Assembly (NCBI RefSeq): GCF_003130705.1
Contig: NZ_CP021354.1
Span: 5,828,001-5,892,000, forward strand
DNA length: 64,000 nucleotides
Source of the DNA: Rhodococcus oxybenzonivorans
GTDB lineage: Bacteria > Actinomycetota > Actinomycetes > Mycobacteriales > Mycobacteriaceae
Direction of reading: 5' to 3'
The notes under the pieces were generated by a model that worked only from the letters and a program-made list of their open reading frames with translations, was not told the origin of the DNA and searched no databases. Every line of letters begins with the position of its first letter. Positions within the stretch are counted from its first letter, which is position 1. Below, piece by piece: positions 32,817 to 41,201 of this stretch. Made by a program: the position numbers and the translations under genes.

Positions 32817-32835
32817 CACACGTGTGCGGTAGCAT
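32817..32835 (+). promoter_or_regulatory. Possible promoter of the ESX-accessory operon
   Basis: A 10-bp palindrome CACACGTGTG (32817-32826) is followed by TAGCAT (32830-32835), an acceptable -10 element, 45 bp before the ATG at 32881, which has GGGGATGGGG as ribosome site. No clear -35 element. Weak evidence. Confidence 0.25.
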
Positions 32836-32880
32836 CACCGCACGCGACCGTGGGGGTCCAGTCGAGCAGGGGGATGGGGA

Positions 32881-33222
32881 ATGAGCAACACACTGCGTCT
32901 GGAAGATGACGCGATCGAAAGATGTGTGGGTATCTGCAACGCAATGGTCTCGCAGGTGGACCAGGCGATCAAGAACGCCGACCAGTTGAGGTTTGTTTCG
33001 GGCTTCGGAGGATTCGACTCCGCTCAACAGCTTCAGGCTCGCTACGACGAGAAGTTCAACGGTGGAGATGGCTCAGGTTCGGTCCGTGAGCGCCTCAGGG
33101 AGTTTCGCGATGTCATCCTCACGATGCGTGACACATTCACAGCGGGGGGTGAAGCGTTCGCCGACACGGATAGCGCGATCAGTCTCGCGCTCGCAGGCAT
33201 TCGAACTGGAGCCGACCAATGA
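32881..33222 (+). CDS. Small helical protein, ESX/WXG100-like
   Basis: 113 residues with no signal peptide, predicted as two long helices joined by a Gly-rich turn (SGFGGFDSAQQL, then FNGGDGSGS). The canonical Trp-x-Gly is absent. Size, fold and position at the head of a group with DUF3558, PPE-like and EspG-like genes suggest a type VII secretion substrate of the EspC/WXG100 type (inference). Overlaps the lipoprotein gene by 4 bp. Less GC-biased third positions than neighbours hint at an accessory origin. Confidence 0.6.
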   Translation: MSNTLRLEDDAIERCVGICNAMVSQVDQAIKNADQLRFVSGFGGFDSAQQLQARYDEKFNGGDGSGSVRERLREFRDVILTMRDTFTAGGEAFADTDSAISLALAGIRTGADQ

Positions 33223-33809
33223 TACGCAAGGCACTCTGCGGAGCCGCGGCCCTCACTGTCCTGCTGGGCGGATGTGGCACCGAATCCGCGAGCGGCGATT
33301 CCGATCCGGTCGATATGCCCACTTCAACGATGCGGGTACCCCGGCATGTGGATCAGTCCGACAGGCCTCAGGTCGTCTTTGATCCCTGCCTAGATCTATC
33401 CGATGCGACGTTGACCGCAGCCGGGTACGACCCTAAAAGTAAGAAGAACGCCGACTTCACACCTGACTCGTATACCTTCTTGGGCTGTAGCTATGACAGC
33501 TTTCGCAAGCCTGAGGGCTTCTACTACGGCATGAACGTTCTCTCGGGCAACATCACCTTCGCCGAGGAAGAAGAGAAGAAGCGTGGCCACGCCGCACCCA
33601 TCGATATCAATGGCCGAAGTGCGCTACTAATCTTCGACAGTACGGTGACCGATTACTGCGAGTTGAGCATCGAGACCTCATACGGCGTACTAGGTTTCAC
33701 GCGGAGTATCTTCTCAGATCACCCCGGTGCGACACCCGAATCCGGGTGGTGCACAGGCCTCGAGGACACCGCCCGGATCTTTGAGCCGTTCATCCCGAAG
33801 GGGGACTGA
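33219..33809 (+). CDS. DUF3558-type lipoprotein
   Basis: 196 residues with a lipoprotein signal peptide and lipobox LLGGC (Cys19). The DUF3558 pattern follows: FDPCLDLSDATLTAAGYDP, a middle LGCSYDS, and TDYCELSIETSYG, giving Cys pairs likely to form disulfides outside the membrane. DUF3558 lipoproteins are actinobacterial and frequently linked to ESX genes. Codons such as CTA, AGT and AAT are more common here than in flanking genes. Sandwiched by the ESX-like gene (4-bp overlap) and the PPE-like gene (3-bp gap). Confidence 0.8.
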   Translation: MIRKALCGAAALTVLLGGCGTESASGDSDPVDMPTSTMRVPRHVDQSDRPQVVFDPCLDLSDATLTAAGYDPKSKKNADFTPDSYTFLGCSYDSFRKPEGFYYGMNVLSGNITFAEEEEKKRGHAAPIDINGRSALLIFDSTVTDYCELSIETSYGVLGFTRSIFSDHPGATPESGWCTGLEDTARIFEPFIPKGD

Positions 33810-33812
33810 CCG

Positions 33813-35159
33813 ATGGCGCCGCAGGATCCGCTCGCTTCCCTTTTCGATGTTCTCTTGCCGTCGGGTCCAGGGGCGGAGCACCGCACCAAGCTGCAGCATT
33901 CGGCGGATCAGCTTGGGTCGGATGAGATCGATCCCCCGTACATCACCATGATGGAGAGCTTCGAGGGTTGGCAGCACGCGGAGATGTACGCGAAGACGAG
34001 GGAGATGGATCCGAGCGTCATTGGCGATCTCGCGCAGGCTTGCCACGCGATCGTCAGCTCTCTGCCTATCGGGTTCGGCTTTGCGCTTCTCAGAAGCACG
34101 ATTGCCGAGAAGTGGGAGGGCGCAGCCGCCGACGCCGCCCTTGCTGCGACAGAGACCCTCGCGGGCGCGAGCGACAAACTCACCGCGGGCGTGCAGGCAA
34201 TAGGGGTGAAGCTCGACATTCTGAGCAGCGCCGCGCAGGACGTGAAGAACTCGATTCCGGCACCGACGTCCGACCAACCTCTCAGCCTTCTTCCGTTGAC
34301 ACCAACTGTGGCGGCTACCCAGGAAGAAGCACGGGAAGCGGCGCGCGAAGAAGCTGTACGCAAGCTGCAGAACATTTACGTCCCCAACTATCAGGACGTA
34401 GGCACGAACGTGCCGGTGCTTCCTGCGCCGCACTCCCCATCAGGCGCAGCTGCTGACGGTGCGCGAATCCTCGGCGTGGACGGCGCGGGTTCGACGGGTG
34501 CGACTGACCGATCTGTGCTGAACGGCGACGGGGGGTTCGCGTCCGGCACCGGCGATTCCCCCGCGAACGGTGATGCCGCGACGGACGGACAACCCAACGC
34601 CCATGACCCGGCGGCCACGTCTGCCGCCAGTGCCGAGGGGGCCGGACAGGGCGGAGGCACTGGATCCGGATCAGCAGGTACTGCGGCCCCGACTACCGCC
34701 GCGAACAGCCAGAACGCCGGGGCGGCCGGTTCAGGTGTGGGTGGTACCGCAGGTTCCGGCGGTGTCGGCGGCTACGGCGGAGGTTCGCGGTCGAGCAGCT
34801 CCGGCGCGGGTAGTGGTGGCAGTGGCGCTGGCGGATCGAGCACCCGCAAGCGCAATGACAAGCGGGACAGCGAATCACAGGGAAGCTCAGTGGTATCGGG
34901 AAGCCCGATACCCCCTGGTGGTGCAGCGGCAGGAGCTGGTGCGGCGGCCGCCGCAGCTGCCGCGACACCGGTGAAGCCGAGCATGAGCCGACCCGGAATG
35001 GGCATGGGTCCAGGCATGATGGGTGCCCCCGGAAGGGTAGGCGGCAACGGTGATGGTGACACCGAACACCAAACCCCCAGCTACCTGATCAACGTCGACA
35101 ACGGCAACGAATTGATCGGCAAACTCGATCCCGTAGCCCCACCGGTCATCGGCGCATGA
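33813..35159 (+). CDS. PPE-like type VII secretion substrate with low-complexity C-terminus
   Basis: 448 residues. Residues 1-200 are helical with a W-x-G turn (IAEKWEGAAADAAL) and long Ala-rich helices, as in PPE or WXG-type ESX substrates; REEAVRKLQNIYVPNY closes the helical part. Residues 200-400 are a disordered Gly/Ala/Ser-rich stretch (GSGSAG, GYGGGSRSSSSGAG), then GMGMGPGMMG and a short folded-looking C-terminus. The protein probably pairs with the small helical protein and needs the downstream EspG-like chaperone. The DPP sequence near residue 40 is not a canonical N-terminal PPE, so PPE membership is tentative. It overlaps the next gene by 4 bp. Confidence 0.68.
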   Translation: MAPQDPLASLFDVLLPSGPGAEHRTKLQHSADQLGSDEIDPPYITMMESFEGWQHAEMYAKTREMDPSVIGDLAQACHAIVSSLPIGFGFALLRSTIAEKWEGAAADAALAATETLAGASDKLTAGVQAIGVKLDILSSAAQDVKNSIPAPTSDQPLSLLPLTPTVAATQEEAREAAREEAVRKLQNIYVPNYQDVGTNVPVLPAPHSPSGAAADGARILGVDGAGSTGATDRSVLNGDGGFASGTGDSPANGDAATDGQPNAHDPAATSAASAEGAGQGGGTGSGSAGTAAPTTAANSQNAGAAGSGVGGTAGSGGVGGYGGGSRSSSSGAGSGGSGAGGSSTRKRNDKRDSESQGSSVVSGSPIPPGGAAAGAGAAAAAAAATPVKPSMSRPGMGMGPGMMGAPGRVGGNGDGDTEHQTPSYLINVDNGNELIGKLDPVAPPVIGA

Positions 35160-35917
35160 ACTGGCAGCTGTCCTCGGCGCAGTTCATGTCTCTCTGGGAG
35201 GCAACGAATCTCGATAGAATGCCGTACCCGTTGTTGTATCGTTCGGCCGCTGCGACCGCGGACGGGTACGCCCGCCAACAGGGCGAACTGAAAGAGTGGC
35301 GGCTCGCCCTCCGCGAGCCGGAGCTCGACGCCGCGATAGCCGCCCTACGGAACCCTGATATGTCGGTTACCGTCGTCGTCCCCTCCGCCGAAGCCGACTC
35401 TGGGGTGCGGCGGAGGGGCAGCATCCGTGGCCGGGTTGCGGTCGTCGCCGAACAGTTGCGAGGTTCTCCCGGGCGCGGAGACATACGACTCGACTTGAAC
35501 ACCGCCACGGACAGCGCAAATCTCGACTGGCTCACTACCCGGTTGCTGCTCGATCTTCCCGACTGCGCACCCGGACGAACCCCCTCGCTGACGGCACACC
35601 CCGACGACCTCGATACCGGTGGCCACCGCTCCTCGGTGCTGCAGCATGCTCAGGCTTCGGACGGCGCATTACTGAGGCGACTGGTCACTCGACCACGGAA
35701 GGGAATCGGATACATCTGCATCCGGGGACCACGCCGGGAGCTCGACGAGCCGGTGCTCGGTGAACTGACGTGGATCGATGTGGAAGCCGACGGACGATAC
35801 CTCTACCACCAGGATCACCGCGTCCATCTGCAATCGGCGACCGTTCAGACCGTCCACGAAGAGCTCGGGAAACGTCTGGGCACTGCCCTGGTCGCACCTT
35901 CGCCGAGACGGCGCTGA
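35156..35917 (+). CDS. EspG-family ESX secretion chaperone
   Basis: 253 residues resembling the EspG fold: N-terminal WQLSSAQFMSLWEATNLDRMPYPLLYRS, the central VVVPSAEADSGVRRRGSIRGRVAVVAEQ strand region, and a C-terminal YICIRGPRRE... YLYHQDHRVHLQSAT. EspG proteins bind the helical tip of cognate PPE proteins in the cytosol and deliver them to an ESX machine. Translational coupling to the PPE-like gene fits that role. No eccB/C/D or mycP is in the window. Confidence 0.75.
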   Translation: MNWQLSSAQFMSLWEATNLDRMPYPLLYRSAAATADGYARQQGELKEWRLALREPELDAAIAALRNPDMSVTVVVPSAEADSGVRRRGSIRGRVAVVAEQLRGSPGRGDIRLDLNTATDSANLDWLTTRLLLDLPDCAPGRTPSLTAHPDDLDTGGHRSSVLQHAQASDGALLRRLVTRPRKGIGYICIRGPRRELDEPVLGELTWIDVEADGRYLYHQDHRVHLQSATVQTVHEELGKRLGTALVAPSPRRR

Positions 35918-35933
35918 GCGTTACTCTGGTCGC

Positions 35934-36407
35934 ATGGCCGATCGGGACAGGGACGGAACAGGCAAACCCGTCAATGCGCGCCCCCGCGACGAACTCGGCC
36001 GCCCGCTGCCGCACGACGCCGAGGGTGTGCCCCGAATCCCGGATGACTTGCGGTTACCACCCGACGAGTCGATCACCGAAGCGCAACGCCTACTGGACCA
36101 CGGCATGCCCTTCCACGCCCATGAAGTTCTGGAAGGCACGTGGAAGATCGCGCCCGAGGATGAGCGGGAACTGTGGCAAGGACTCGCGCAGCTCGCCGTC
36201 GGATTGACGCATCTGATGCGCGGCAACAAGACCGGCGCCCGCTCACTTCTGCGCCAAGGTCACGACCGTATCCGGCATTACGAGGTCGAGGCACCGCACG
36301 GCCTCGACATCTCCGGACTGCTGATGTGGTCCGAGCACCTCATAGATGAGATCGATCGCGTCGACCCGTTGCCGGCGACGCCCGTCCCCCGATTGCGAAT
36401 CCCCTGA
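35934..36407 (+). CDS. DUF309-domain protein
   Basis: About 157 residues. The DUF309 core is residues 45-130: EAQRLLDHGMPFHAHEVLEGTWK, LWQGLAQLAVGLTHLMRGNKTGA, LLRQGHDRI. It has conserved His/Glu residues in HAHEVLE that suggest metal binding. Biochemical function unknown. ATG 35934 lies 16 bp after the EspG gene; its TGA shares a base with the next ATG, so it is coupled to the LON-domain gene. Confidence 0.85.
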   Translation: MADRDRDGTGKPVNARPRDELGRPLPHDAEGVPRIPDDLRLPPDESITEAQRLLDHGMPFHAHEVLEGTWKIAPEDERELWQGLAQLAVGLTHLMRGNKTGARSLLRQGHDRIRHYEVEAPHGLDISGLLMWSEHLIDEIDRVDPLPATPVPRLRIP

Positions 36408-37045
36408 TGCCACTGCTCCCCATGTTCCCGCTGGGATCGGCGATGCTGCCCGGCCAGCAGCTGCCGTTGCACGTCTTCGAACCGCGGTACCAGGAGTTGG
36501 TTCGCGACTGCCTCGCCTCACCTGACGGCCCCCGCTTCGGTGTCGTCCTGATCGCCCGCGGCCACGAGGTGGGTGGTGGTGACGTCCGCCATGATGTCGG
36601 GACCATCGCCCGCATCGAATCCCATGCCGCTGTCGGCGACGGACGTTACGAGCTGTTCTGCCGGACCGAAGATCGCATCAAGGTGTCGAAGTGGCTGCCC
36701 GACAATCCTTATCCGATCGCCGAGGTCGATCTGTGGCCAGACGAGAACACCGGCACACAGACCGCCGACTACGAATTTCCGGCCCTCGTCGAGCGACTCG
36801 AGTTCCTGTACGGCCTGTTGCGGCGGCTGGCGGTCGCCACCGACAACGTCCCACCCGAGGTTCCCGTGGTCAGCGGTTTCCGAGGTGACCTGGGGGCGCG
36901 GCTCTACGAGCTGGCCACCTACATCCCGATGGGCGACGCCGATCGCCTCGAAATTCTCGCCGCTGCCGGCGCCGACGAACGGACCAGGGTGGTGTCCGAA
37001 GCCATCGAGAACGCCATCGAAATGGTGCAGTTTCGGCTGCTGTGA
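36407..37045 (+). CDS. LON substrate-binding domain protein (stand-alone)
   Basis: 212 residues matching the N-terminal domain of Lon protease only: LPMFPLGSAMLPGQQLPLHVFEPRYQELVRDCL, then FGVVLIARGHEVGGGD and GTIARI. There is no ATPase or protease domain. Such proteins occur widely in actinobacteria; their role is unclear, possibly substrate recognition. Starts on the last base of the DUF309 stop codon (TGATG). Confidence 0.88.
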   Translation: MPLLPMFPLGSAMLPGQQLPLHVFEPRYQELVRDCLASPDGPRFGVVLIARGHEVGGGDVRHDVGTIARIESHAAVGDGRYELFCRTEDRIKVSKWLPDNPYPIAEVDLWPDENTGTQTADYEFPALVERLEFLYGLLRRLAVATDNVPPEVPVVSGFRGDLGARLYELATYIPMGDADRLEILAAAGADERTRVVSEAIENAIEMVQFRLL

Positions 37046-37106
37046 TCCACCCCTCCCCGAGGATGGTCAAGGGTGGTCCGGAGAGCGTGTACAGTAGGAA
37101 ATGCAA

Positions 37107-37183
37107 CGCGGGGTGGAGCAGCTCGGTAGCTCGCTGGGCTCATAACCCAGAGGTCGCAGGTTCAAATCCTGTCCCCGCTACCA
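37107..37183 (+). tRNA. Initiator tRNA-Met (CAT anticodon)
   Basis: 77 nt including the encoded CCA. The cloverleaf has acceptor arm CGCGGGG/CCCCGCT with an unpaired C1:T72, D-loop AGCTCGGTAGCT, anticodon stem CTGGG/CCCAG around CTCATAA, and T-loop GGTTCAAATCC. The C1 mismatch at 1-72 and three consecutive G:C pairs in the anticodon stem identify the initiator rather than elongator species. A strong terminator follows within 6 bp. Confidence 0.93.
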
Positions 37184-37188
37184 CAGAG

Positions 37189-37225
37189 AACGACCCCGGA
37201 GATTTCAATCTCCGGGGTCGTTTTT
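37189..37225 (+). terminator. Rho-independent terminator after initiator tRNA
   Basis: A stem of 14-16 bp (from 37189/37190 to 37203, pairing with 37208-37222; core CGACCCCGGAGAT) with a TTCA loop is followed by TTTTT (37221-37225). Textbook intrinsic terminator. Confidence 0.92.
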
Positions 37226-37298
37226 GCATGCGTACGCTCATGCCGCCCCATCCTCCCGAACTAGAACGTATTCTCGATGGGGAGGCTCAGGAGGTACC

Positions 37299-38516
37299 GT
37301 GCAGCTCGACGACGTGGATCTATACGACCCAGACACGTATGTGAACGGCGTGCCGCACGAGATGTTCGCCGCGCTTCGCCGAGATGCACCGATCTATCGG
37401 CATTACGACCACAGCGGCCAGCCGTTCTGGTGCGTCACCCGCCACGCAGACATCGTGGCCGTGAACCGGGACGCCACCACCTACTCGTCCTGGCGAGGCG
37501 CCACCTACATCGACGACCTCGACCCCGCAGATCTGGCCGGCCAGCAGTTGATGATGCTGAACATGGATCCGCCCGACCACACGGCGTTGCGCAAAATCGT
37601 CAGCAAGGGCTTCACACCGCGGCGGATCGGTGAACTCCACGACATCCTCGCGCGCCGGGCCACCACGATCGTCGATGCGGTGATCGAACGGGGCGAATGC
37701 GACTTCGTCGTCGATGTGGCGTCAGAACTTCCGTTGCAGGCCATCGCCGACTTCCTGGGTGTACCGCAGGAGGATCGTAAGCTCATCTTCGACCTGACCA
37801 ACCAGATGATCGGTTCGAGCGACCCGGAGTTCCACGGTGAGGAAGGTCAGGAGCGCGACGCCGCCGCTCAGATGTTCGCGTACAGCCAGTCGATGTTCGA
37901 GGACCGTCAGCAGCATCCGCGCGACGACATCGCGACCGCGTTGATCAAGGCCGATGTCCACGGTGAGAAACTCAGCGAACTCGATTTCAACATGTTCTTC
38001 ATGCTGCTCGCGGTCGCCGGCAACGAGACCACCCGCAACGCCATCTCGCACACGCAGTTGGCCCTGATGGAACACCCCGACGAGCGCCGGAAGGTGCTCG
38101 ACGATCCGGCCAAGCTCGACTCCCTCATCGAGGAGGGTCTGCGCTGGGCCACCCCGGTCATGCAGTTCCGGCGCACCGCGACCACCGACACCGTGCTCGG
38201 TGGTGTGGAGATTGCCGAGGGTGATCGAGTGGTGATCTGGCACATGTCCGGCAATCGCGACGAAGCGGTATTCGATGACCCCTATGCGTTCGACATCGAC
38301 CGCTCCCCCAACCACCACGTTGCGTTCGGCGGCGGCGGTCACCACTTCTGTCTCGGCGCCAACCTCGCACGGGCCGAGATGAAGGTGATGCTCGCCGAAA
38401 TTCTGCGTCGTATGCCCGACATGGAGCAGACCGAGCCCGCCCAGCGACTGCGATCCAACTTCATCAACGGCCTGAAACACCTGCCCGTCCAGTTCACGCC
38501 GGCGGCCGCTTCGTGA
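37299..38516 (+). CDS. Cytochrome P450, CYP124/125/142-like
   Basis: About 405 residues, soluble bacterial P450. I-helix oxygen-binding motif AVAGNETTRNAISH, ExxR in EEGLRWATP, and heme loop FGGGGHHFCLGANLARAE with ligand Cys351. The AGNETTRN form is shared by actinobacterial CYP124/125/142, which hydroxylate sterol side chains or branched lipids; that substrate is only suggested. GTG 37299 has AGGAGG 5 bp upstream. Likely followed by the flavin oxidoreductase gene as a separate unit. Confidence 0.92.
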   Translation: MQLDDVDLYDPDTYVNGVPHEMFAALRRDAPIYRHYDHSGQPFWCVTRHADIVAVNRDATTYSSWRGATYIDDLDPADLAGQQLMMLNMDPPDHTALRKIVSKGFTPRRIGELHDILARRATTIVDAVIERGECDFVVDVASELPLQAIADFLGVPQEDRKLIFDLTNQMIGSSDPEFHGEEGQERDAAAQMFAYSQSMFEDRQQHPRDDIATALIKADVHGEKLSELDFNMFFMLLAVAGNETTRNAISHTQLALMEHPDERRKVLDDPAKLDSLIEEGLRWATPVMQFRRTATTDTVLGGVEIAEGDRVVIWHMSGNRDEAVFDDPYAFDIDRSPNHHVAFGGGGHHFCLGANLARAEMKVMLAEILRRMPDMEQTEPAQRLRSNFINGLKHLPVQFTPAAAS

Positions 38517-38599
38517 CGGGGCACCGCGAAAACACCGCCCAGCCATAGCCATTCGACGGGCAGGCTGCGGCCTACCGGGTTTTCTGTCAGGCTGAGAGA

Positions 38600-40213
38600 G
38601 TGAACAACGTCGACGCAGTGGTCATCGGATCCGGCCCCAACGGCCTCGTCGCTGCCGCGACTCTGGCGGACGCAGGGTGGGATGTCGCAGTTGTCGAGGC
38701 ACAGCCCACAGCTGGTGGCGCCGTGCGATCCGCGGAGCTCGTGCCCGGATACTGTTCCGACCTGTTCAGCGCCTTCTATCCGCTGTCTGAGGTCTCCCCT
38801 GCGATCCGCGGGCTCGACCTCGAAGCGCACGGGCTGCGGTGGAGTTACGCACCCAAAGCCCTCGGACACGCCCGGTCGGCAGACGACGAGGATGCGCCCG
38901 TCATCCATCCGGATCCCGCGGACACCGCCGCGGATCTCGAACGCAGGCAGCCCGGTGACGGTGACGCGTGGATGCAGCTGGTCGAGCAATGGCACGACAT
39001 CAAGGACCCGTTGATCAACACCTTGTTCAGCCCGTTCCCGCCCGTGCGGGGCCCGGGTCGCCTGCTGCGGCAACTGGGCACCGCGGATACTCTGCGGCTG
39101 GCTCGATTCCTCCTGCTTCCTGCCCGGCGGATGGCCCACGAGCTGTTCCGCAGCGAGGCTGCCCGCGTGCTGCTGCTCGGCAACGCGATGCACGCCGACG
39201 TTCCGCCCGACTCCGCCGGCAGCGGCGTCATGGGTTACATCCTGACGATGCTCGCCCAGGACCACGGCTACCCCGTGCCGATGGGTGGGGCGGGTGAGCT
39301 GGCAGCCGCCATGGTGCGGCGAGGAGAACGCGCCGGCGCGCAGTATCACTACAACGATGCGGTCACCGCCATCGACGTGCGTGCCGGGCGCGCCGTCGGC
39401 GTGCGAACGGCGTCGGGTGCACATTTCCTCGCGCGCCGGGCCGTGGTCGCCGATGTCTCGGCACCGGCCCTCTACGGCTCGCTGCTCCCGGACGCCGCAG
39501 TCTCGTCCCGGCTGCGCGACGATCTACGGCACTTCGAATGGGACACACCGGTTGTCAAGGTGAATTATGCGCTCTCGCACAAGATTCCGTGGCGTTCCGC
39601 CAGCCTTGCCGGGGCGGGCACCGTCCATCTCGGGGCCGGCGACGACGGACTCGTGCATTGGATGGCCGATCTGACCACCGGAACCGTCCCCGAGACTCCG
39701 TTCCTGCTGTTCGGTCAGATGACCACCTCGGATCCGACGAGATCACCCGAGGGCACCGAAAGTGCGTGGGCATACACGCATCTTCCGCGCGGCGTCAGCG
39801 ACGACGCGTCCGCCGAATTGCTGGCACAGCGGGTGGACGACGTGCTCGAGGCGCACGCGCCCGGGTTCAAGGACATCGTCGTCGGGCGCGTCGTCCAGCG
39901 ACCCTCCGATTTGGAGGCGTCCAATGCCAACCTCGTCGGGGGCGCCGTGAACGGCGGGACTGCGCAGCTCCACCAGCAGCTGGTGTTTCGGCCAGGACCG
40001 GGCAATGCCCGCGCAGAGACGCCGATCAGCGGTCTCTACCTGGGCAGTTCCTCAGCTCACCCGGGCGGTGGCGTCCACGGCGTCTGCGGGCTGAATGCCG
40101 CCCACGCCGCGCTGAGTGCGGACGGTCCGCGCGGTTGGCTGCGACGGCGCACCTCGACCAGTGTCATCGACCTCTTGTCGAAGGGCCCGAAAGGGAAACC
40201 CTTCGAGAAATGA
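38600..40213 (+). CDS. FAD-dependent NAD(P)-type oxidoreductase, phytoene-desaturase/PYROXD2-like
   Basis: 537 residues. FAD-binding motif VVIGSGPNGLVAAATLADAGWDVAVVEA at the N-terminus, GGAVRSAELVPGY next, and a C-terminal GLYLGSSSAHPGGGVHGVCGLNAA closing the FAD site, as in carotenoid desaturase-like oxidoreductases. No carotenoid synthesis genes nearby, so the substrate is unknown. Start GTG 38600 after GAGAGA. Confidence 0.88.
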   Translation: MNNVDAVVIGSGPNGLVAAATLADAGWDVAVVEAQPTAGGAVRSAELVPGYCSDLFSAFYPLSEVSPAIRGLDLEAHGLRWSYAPKALGHARSADDEDAPVIHPDPADTAADLERRQPGDGDAWMQLVEQWHDIKDPLINTLFSPFPPVRGPGRLLRQLGTADTLRLARFLLLPARRMAHELFRSEAARVLLLGNAMHADVPPDSAGSGVMGYILTMLAQDHGYPVPMGGAGELAAAMVRRGERAGAQYHYNDAVTAIDVRAGRAVGVRTASGAHFLARRAVVADVSAPALYGSLLPDAAVSSRLRDDLRHFEWDTPVVKVNYALSHKIPWRSASLAGAGTVHLGAGDDGLVHWMADLTTGTVPETPFLLFGQMTTSDPTRSPEGTESAWAYTHLPRGVSDDASAELLAQRVDDVLEAHAPGFKDIVVGRVVQRPSDLEASNANLVGGAVNGGTAQLHQQLVFRPGPGNARAETPISGLYLGSSSAHPGGGVHGVCGLNAAHAALSADGPRGWLRRRTSTSVIDLLSKGPKGKPFEK

Positions 40214-40300
40214 TCCCGCGCGTCCCGTGATTCACGCCTTGCCGAGCCCCCTTACCGTGCGATGATCTGAGTCGTCGAACTGGGACAACGAAGGGGCGTC

Positions 40301-41140
40301 ATGCACCATCGAGAATCATCCTTCGCCGGTGTCGGTGGAGTCCGCATCGCCTACGACGTGTGGCTCCCGGACCGTCGCCCCCGCGGCGTGCTGGTCCTCT
40401 GCCACGGATTCGGCGAGCATGCCCGGCGCTACGACCACGTGATCGAGAGGCTCGGCGAACTCGACCTCGCGATCTACACTCCCGATCATCGTGGCCACGG
40501 ACGATCGGGCGGCAAGCGAGTTCACCTGCGAGATTGGACCGAGTTCACCGACGACCTGCACCAGTTGTTCGGTATTGCATCCACCGACTGGCCCGGCACC
40601 GATCGTTTTCTCCTGGGCCACAGCATGGGGGGTGCCATCGCCCTGTCCTACGCGCTCGATCATCAGCAGGACTTGAAGGCTTTGATGCTGTCGGCGCCCG
40701 CCGTCGACATCACCAGTGGGACGCCGCGGGTGGTCGTCGAGATAGGCAAGCTCATGGGCCGGTTCCTTCCCGGGCTGCCGGTGGAGTCACTCGACGCGAA
40801 ACTCATTTCCCGCAATCCGGCTGTCGTGTCGGCCTACGAGGATGATCCGCTGGTGCATCACGGGAAGGTTCCTGCCGGCATCGCCCGCGGCATGATCGTC
40901 ACCGCGGAGAAGCTGCCCGAGCGGCTGCCATCGTTGACTGTCCCGCTCCTGCTCCAGCACGGCAAGGAGGACGGACTCGCCAGCGTCCGTGGTACCGAAC
41001 TGATTGCCGAGTACGCCGGTTCCCCGGATCTGACGGTCGAGATCTACGAAAACCTCTACCACGAGGTGTACAACGAACCTGAGAACGAAGAGGTTCTCGA
41101 CGACCTGGTGAACTGGTTGCGTCCCCGCGTTCAGAGCTGA
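40301..41140 (+). CDS. Monoacylglycerol lipase-like alpha/beta hydrolase
   Basis: 279 residues. Oxyanion HGFGEHARRY, nucleophile Ser in GHSMGGA, Asp in GKEDGLA and His in NLYHEVYNE give a full triad. The early PDHRGHGRSGG motif is that of Rv0183-type monoglyceride lipases. Cytosolic or loosely membrane-bound; hydrolyses monoacylglycerols. ATG follows GAAGGGG. Confidence 0.92.
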   Translation: MHHRESSFAGVGGVRIAYDVWLPDRRPRGVLVLCHGFGEHARRYDHVIERLGELDLAIYTPDHRGHGRSGGKRVHLRDWTEFTDDLHQLFGIASTDWPGTDRFLLGHSMGGAIALSYALDHQQDLKALMLSAPAVDITSGTPRVVVEIGKLMGRFLPGLPVESLDAKLISRNPAVVSAYEDDPLVHHGKVPAGIARGMIVTAEKLPERLPSLTVPLLLQHGKEDGLASVRGTELIAEYAGSPDLTVEIYENLYHEVYNEPENEEVLDDLVNWLRPRVQS

Positions 41141-41201
41141 CCGCGCGCGTCCGCGGCAGGGGTGCACTGCACACCTGTTCGGGGGATGTCAGGATGGGCT
41201 G

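Noticed and set aside
34440..35040. Tandem repeat or CRISPR-like array in the PPE-like gene
   Set aside because: The Gly/Ala/Ser codon richness gives irregular repetition only; no constant repeat and spacer lengths. No CRISPR array was seen anywhere in the window.
37107..37183. Elongator tRNA-Met or tRNA-Ile(CAT) as the identity
   Set aside because: Unpaired position 1-72 and the GGG:CCC anticodon stem fit the initiator.
37042..37344. Open frame running through the tRNA gene
   Set aside because: It covers the tRNA and its terminator and has no ribosome site.
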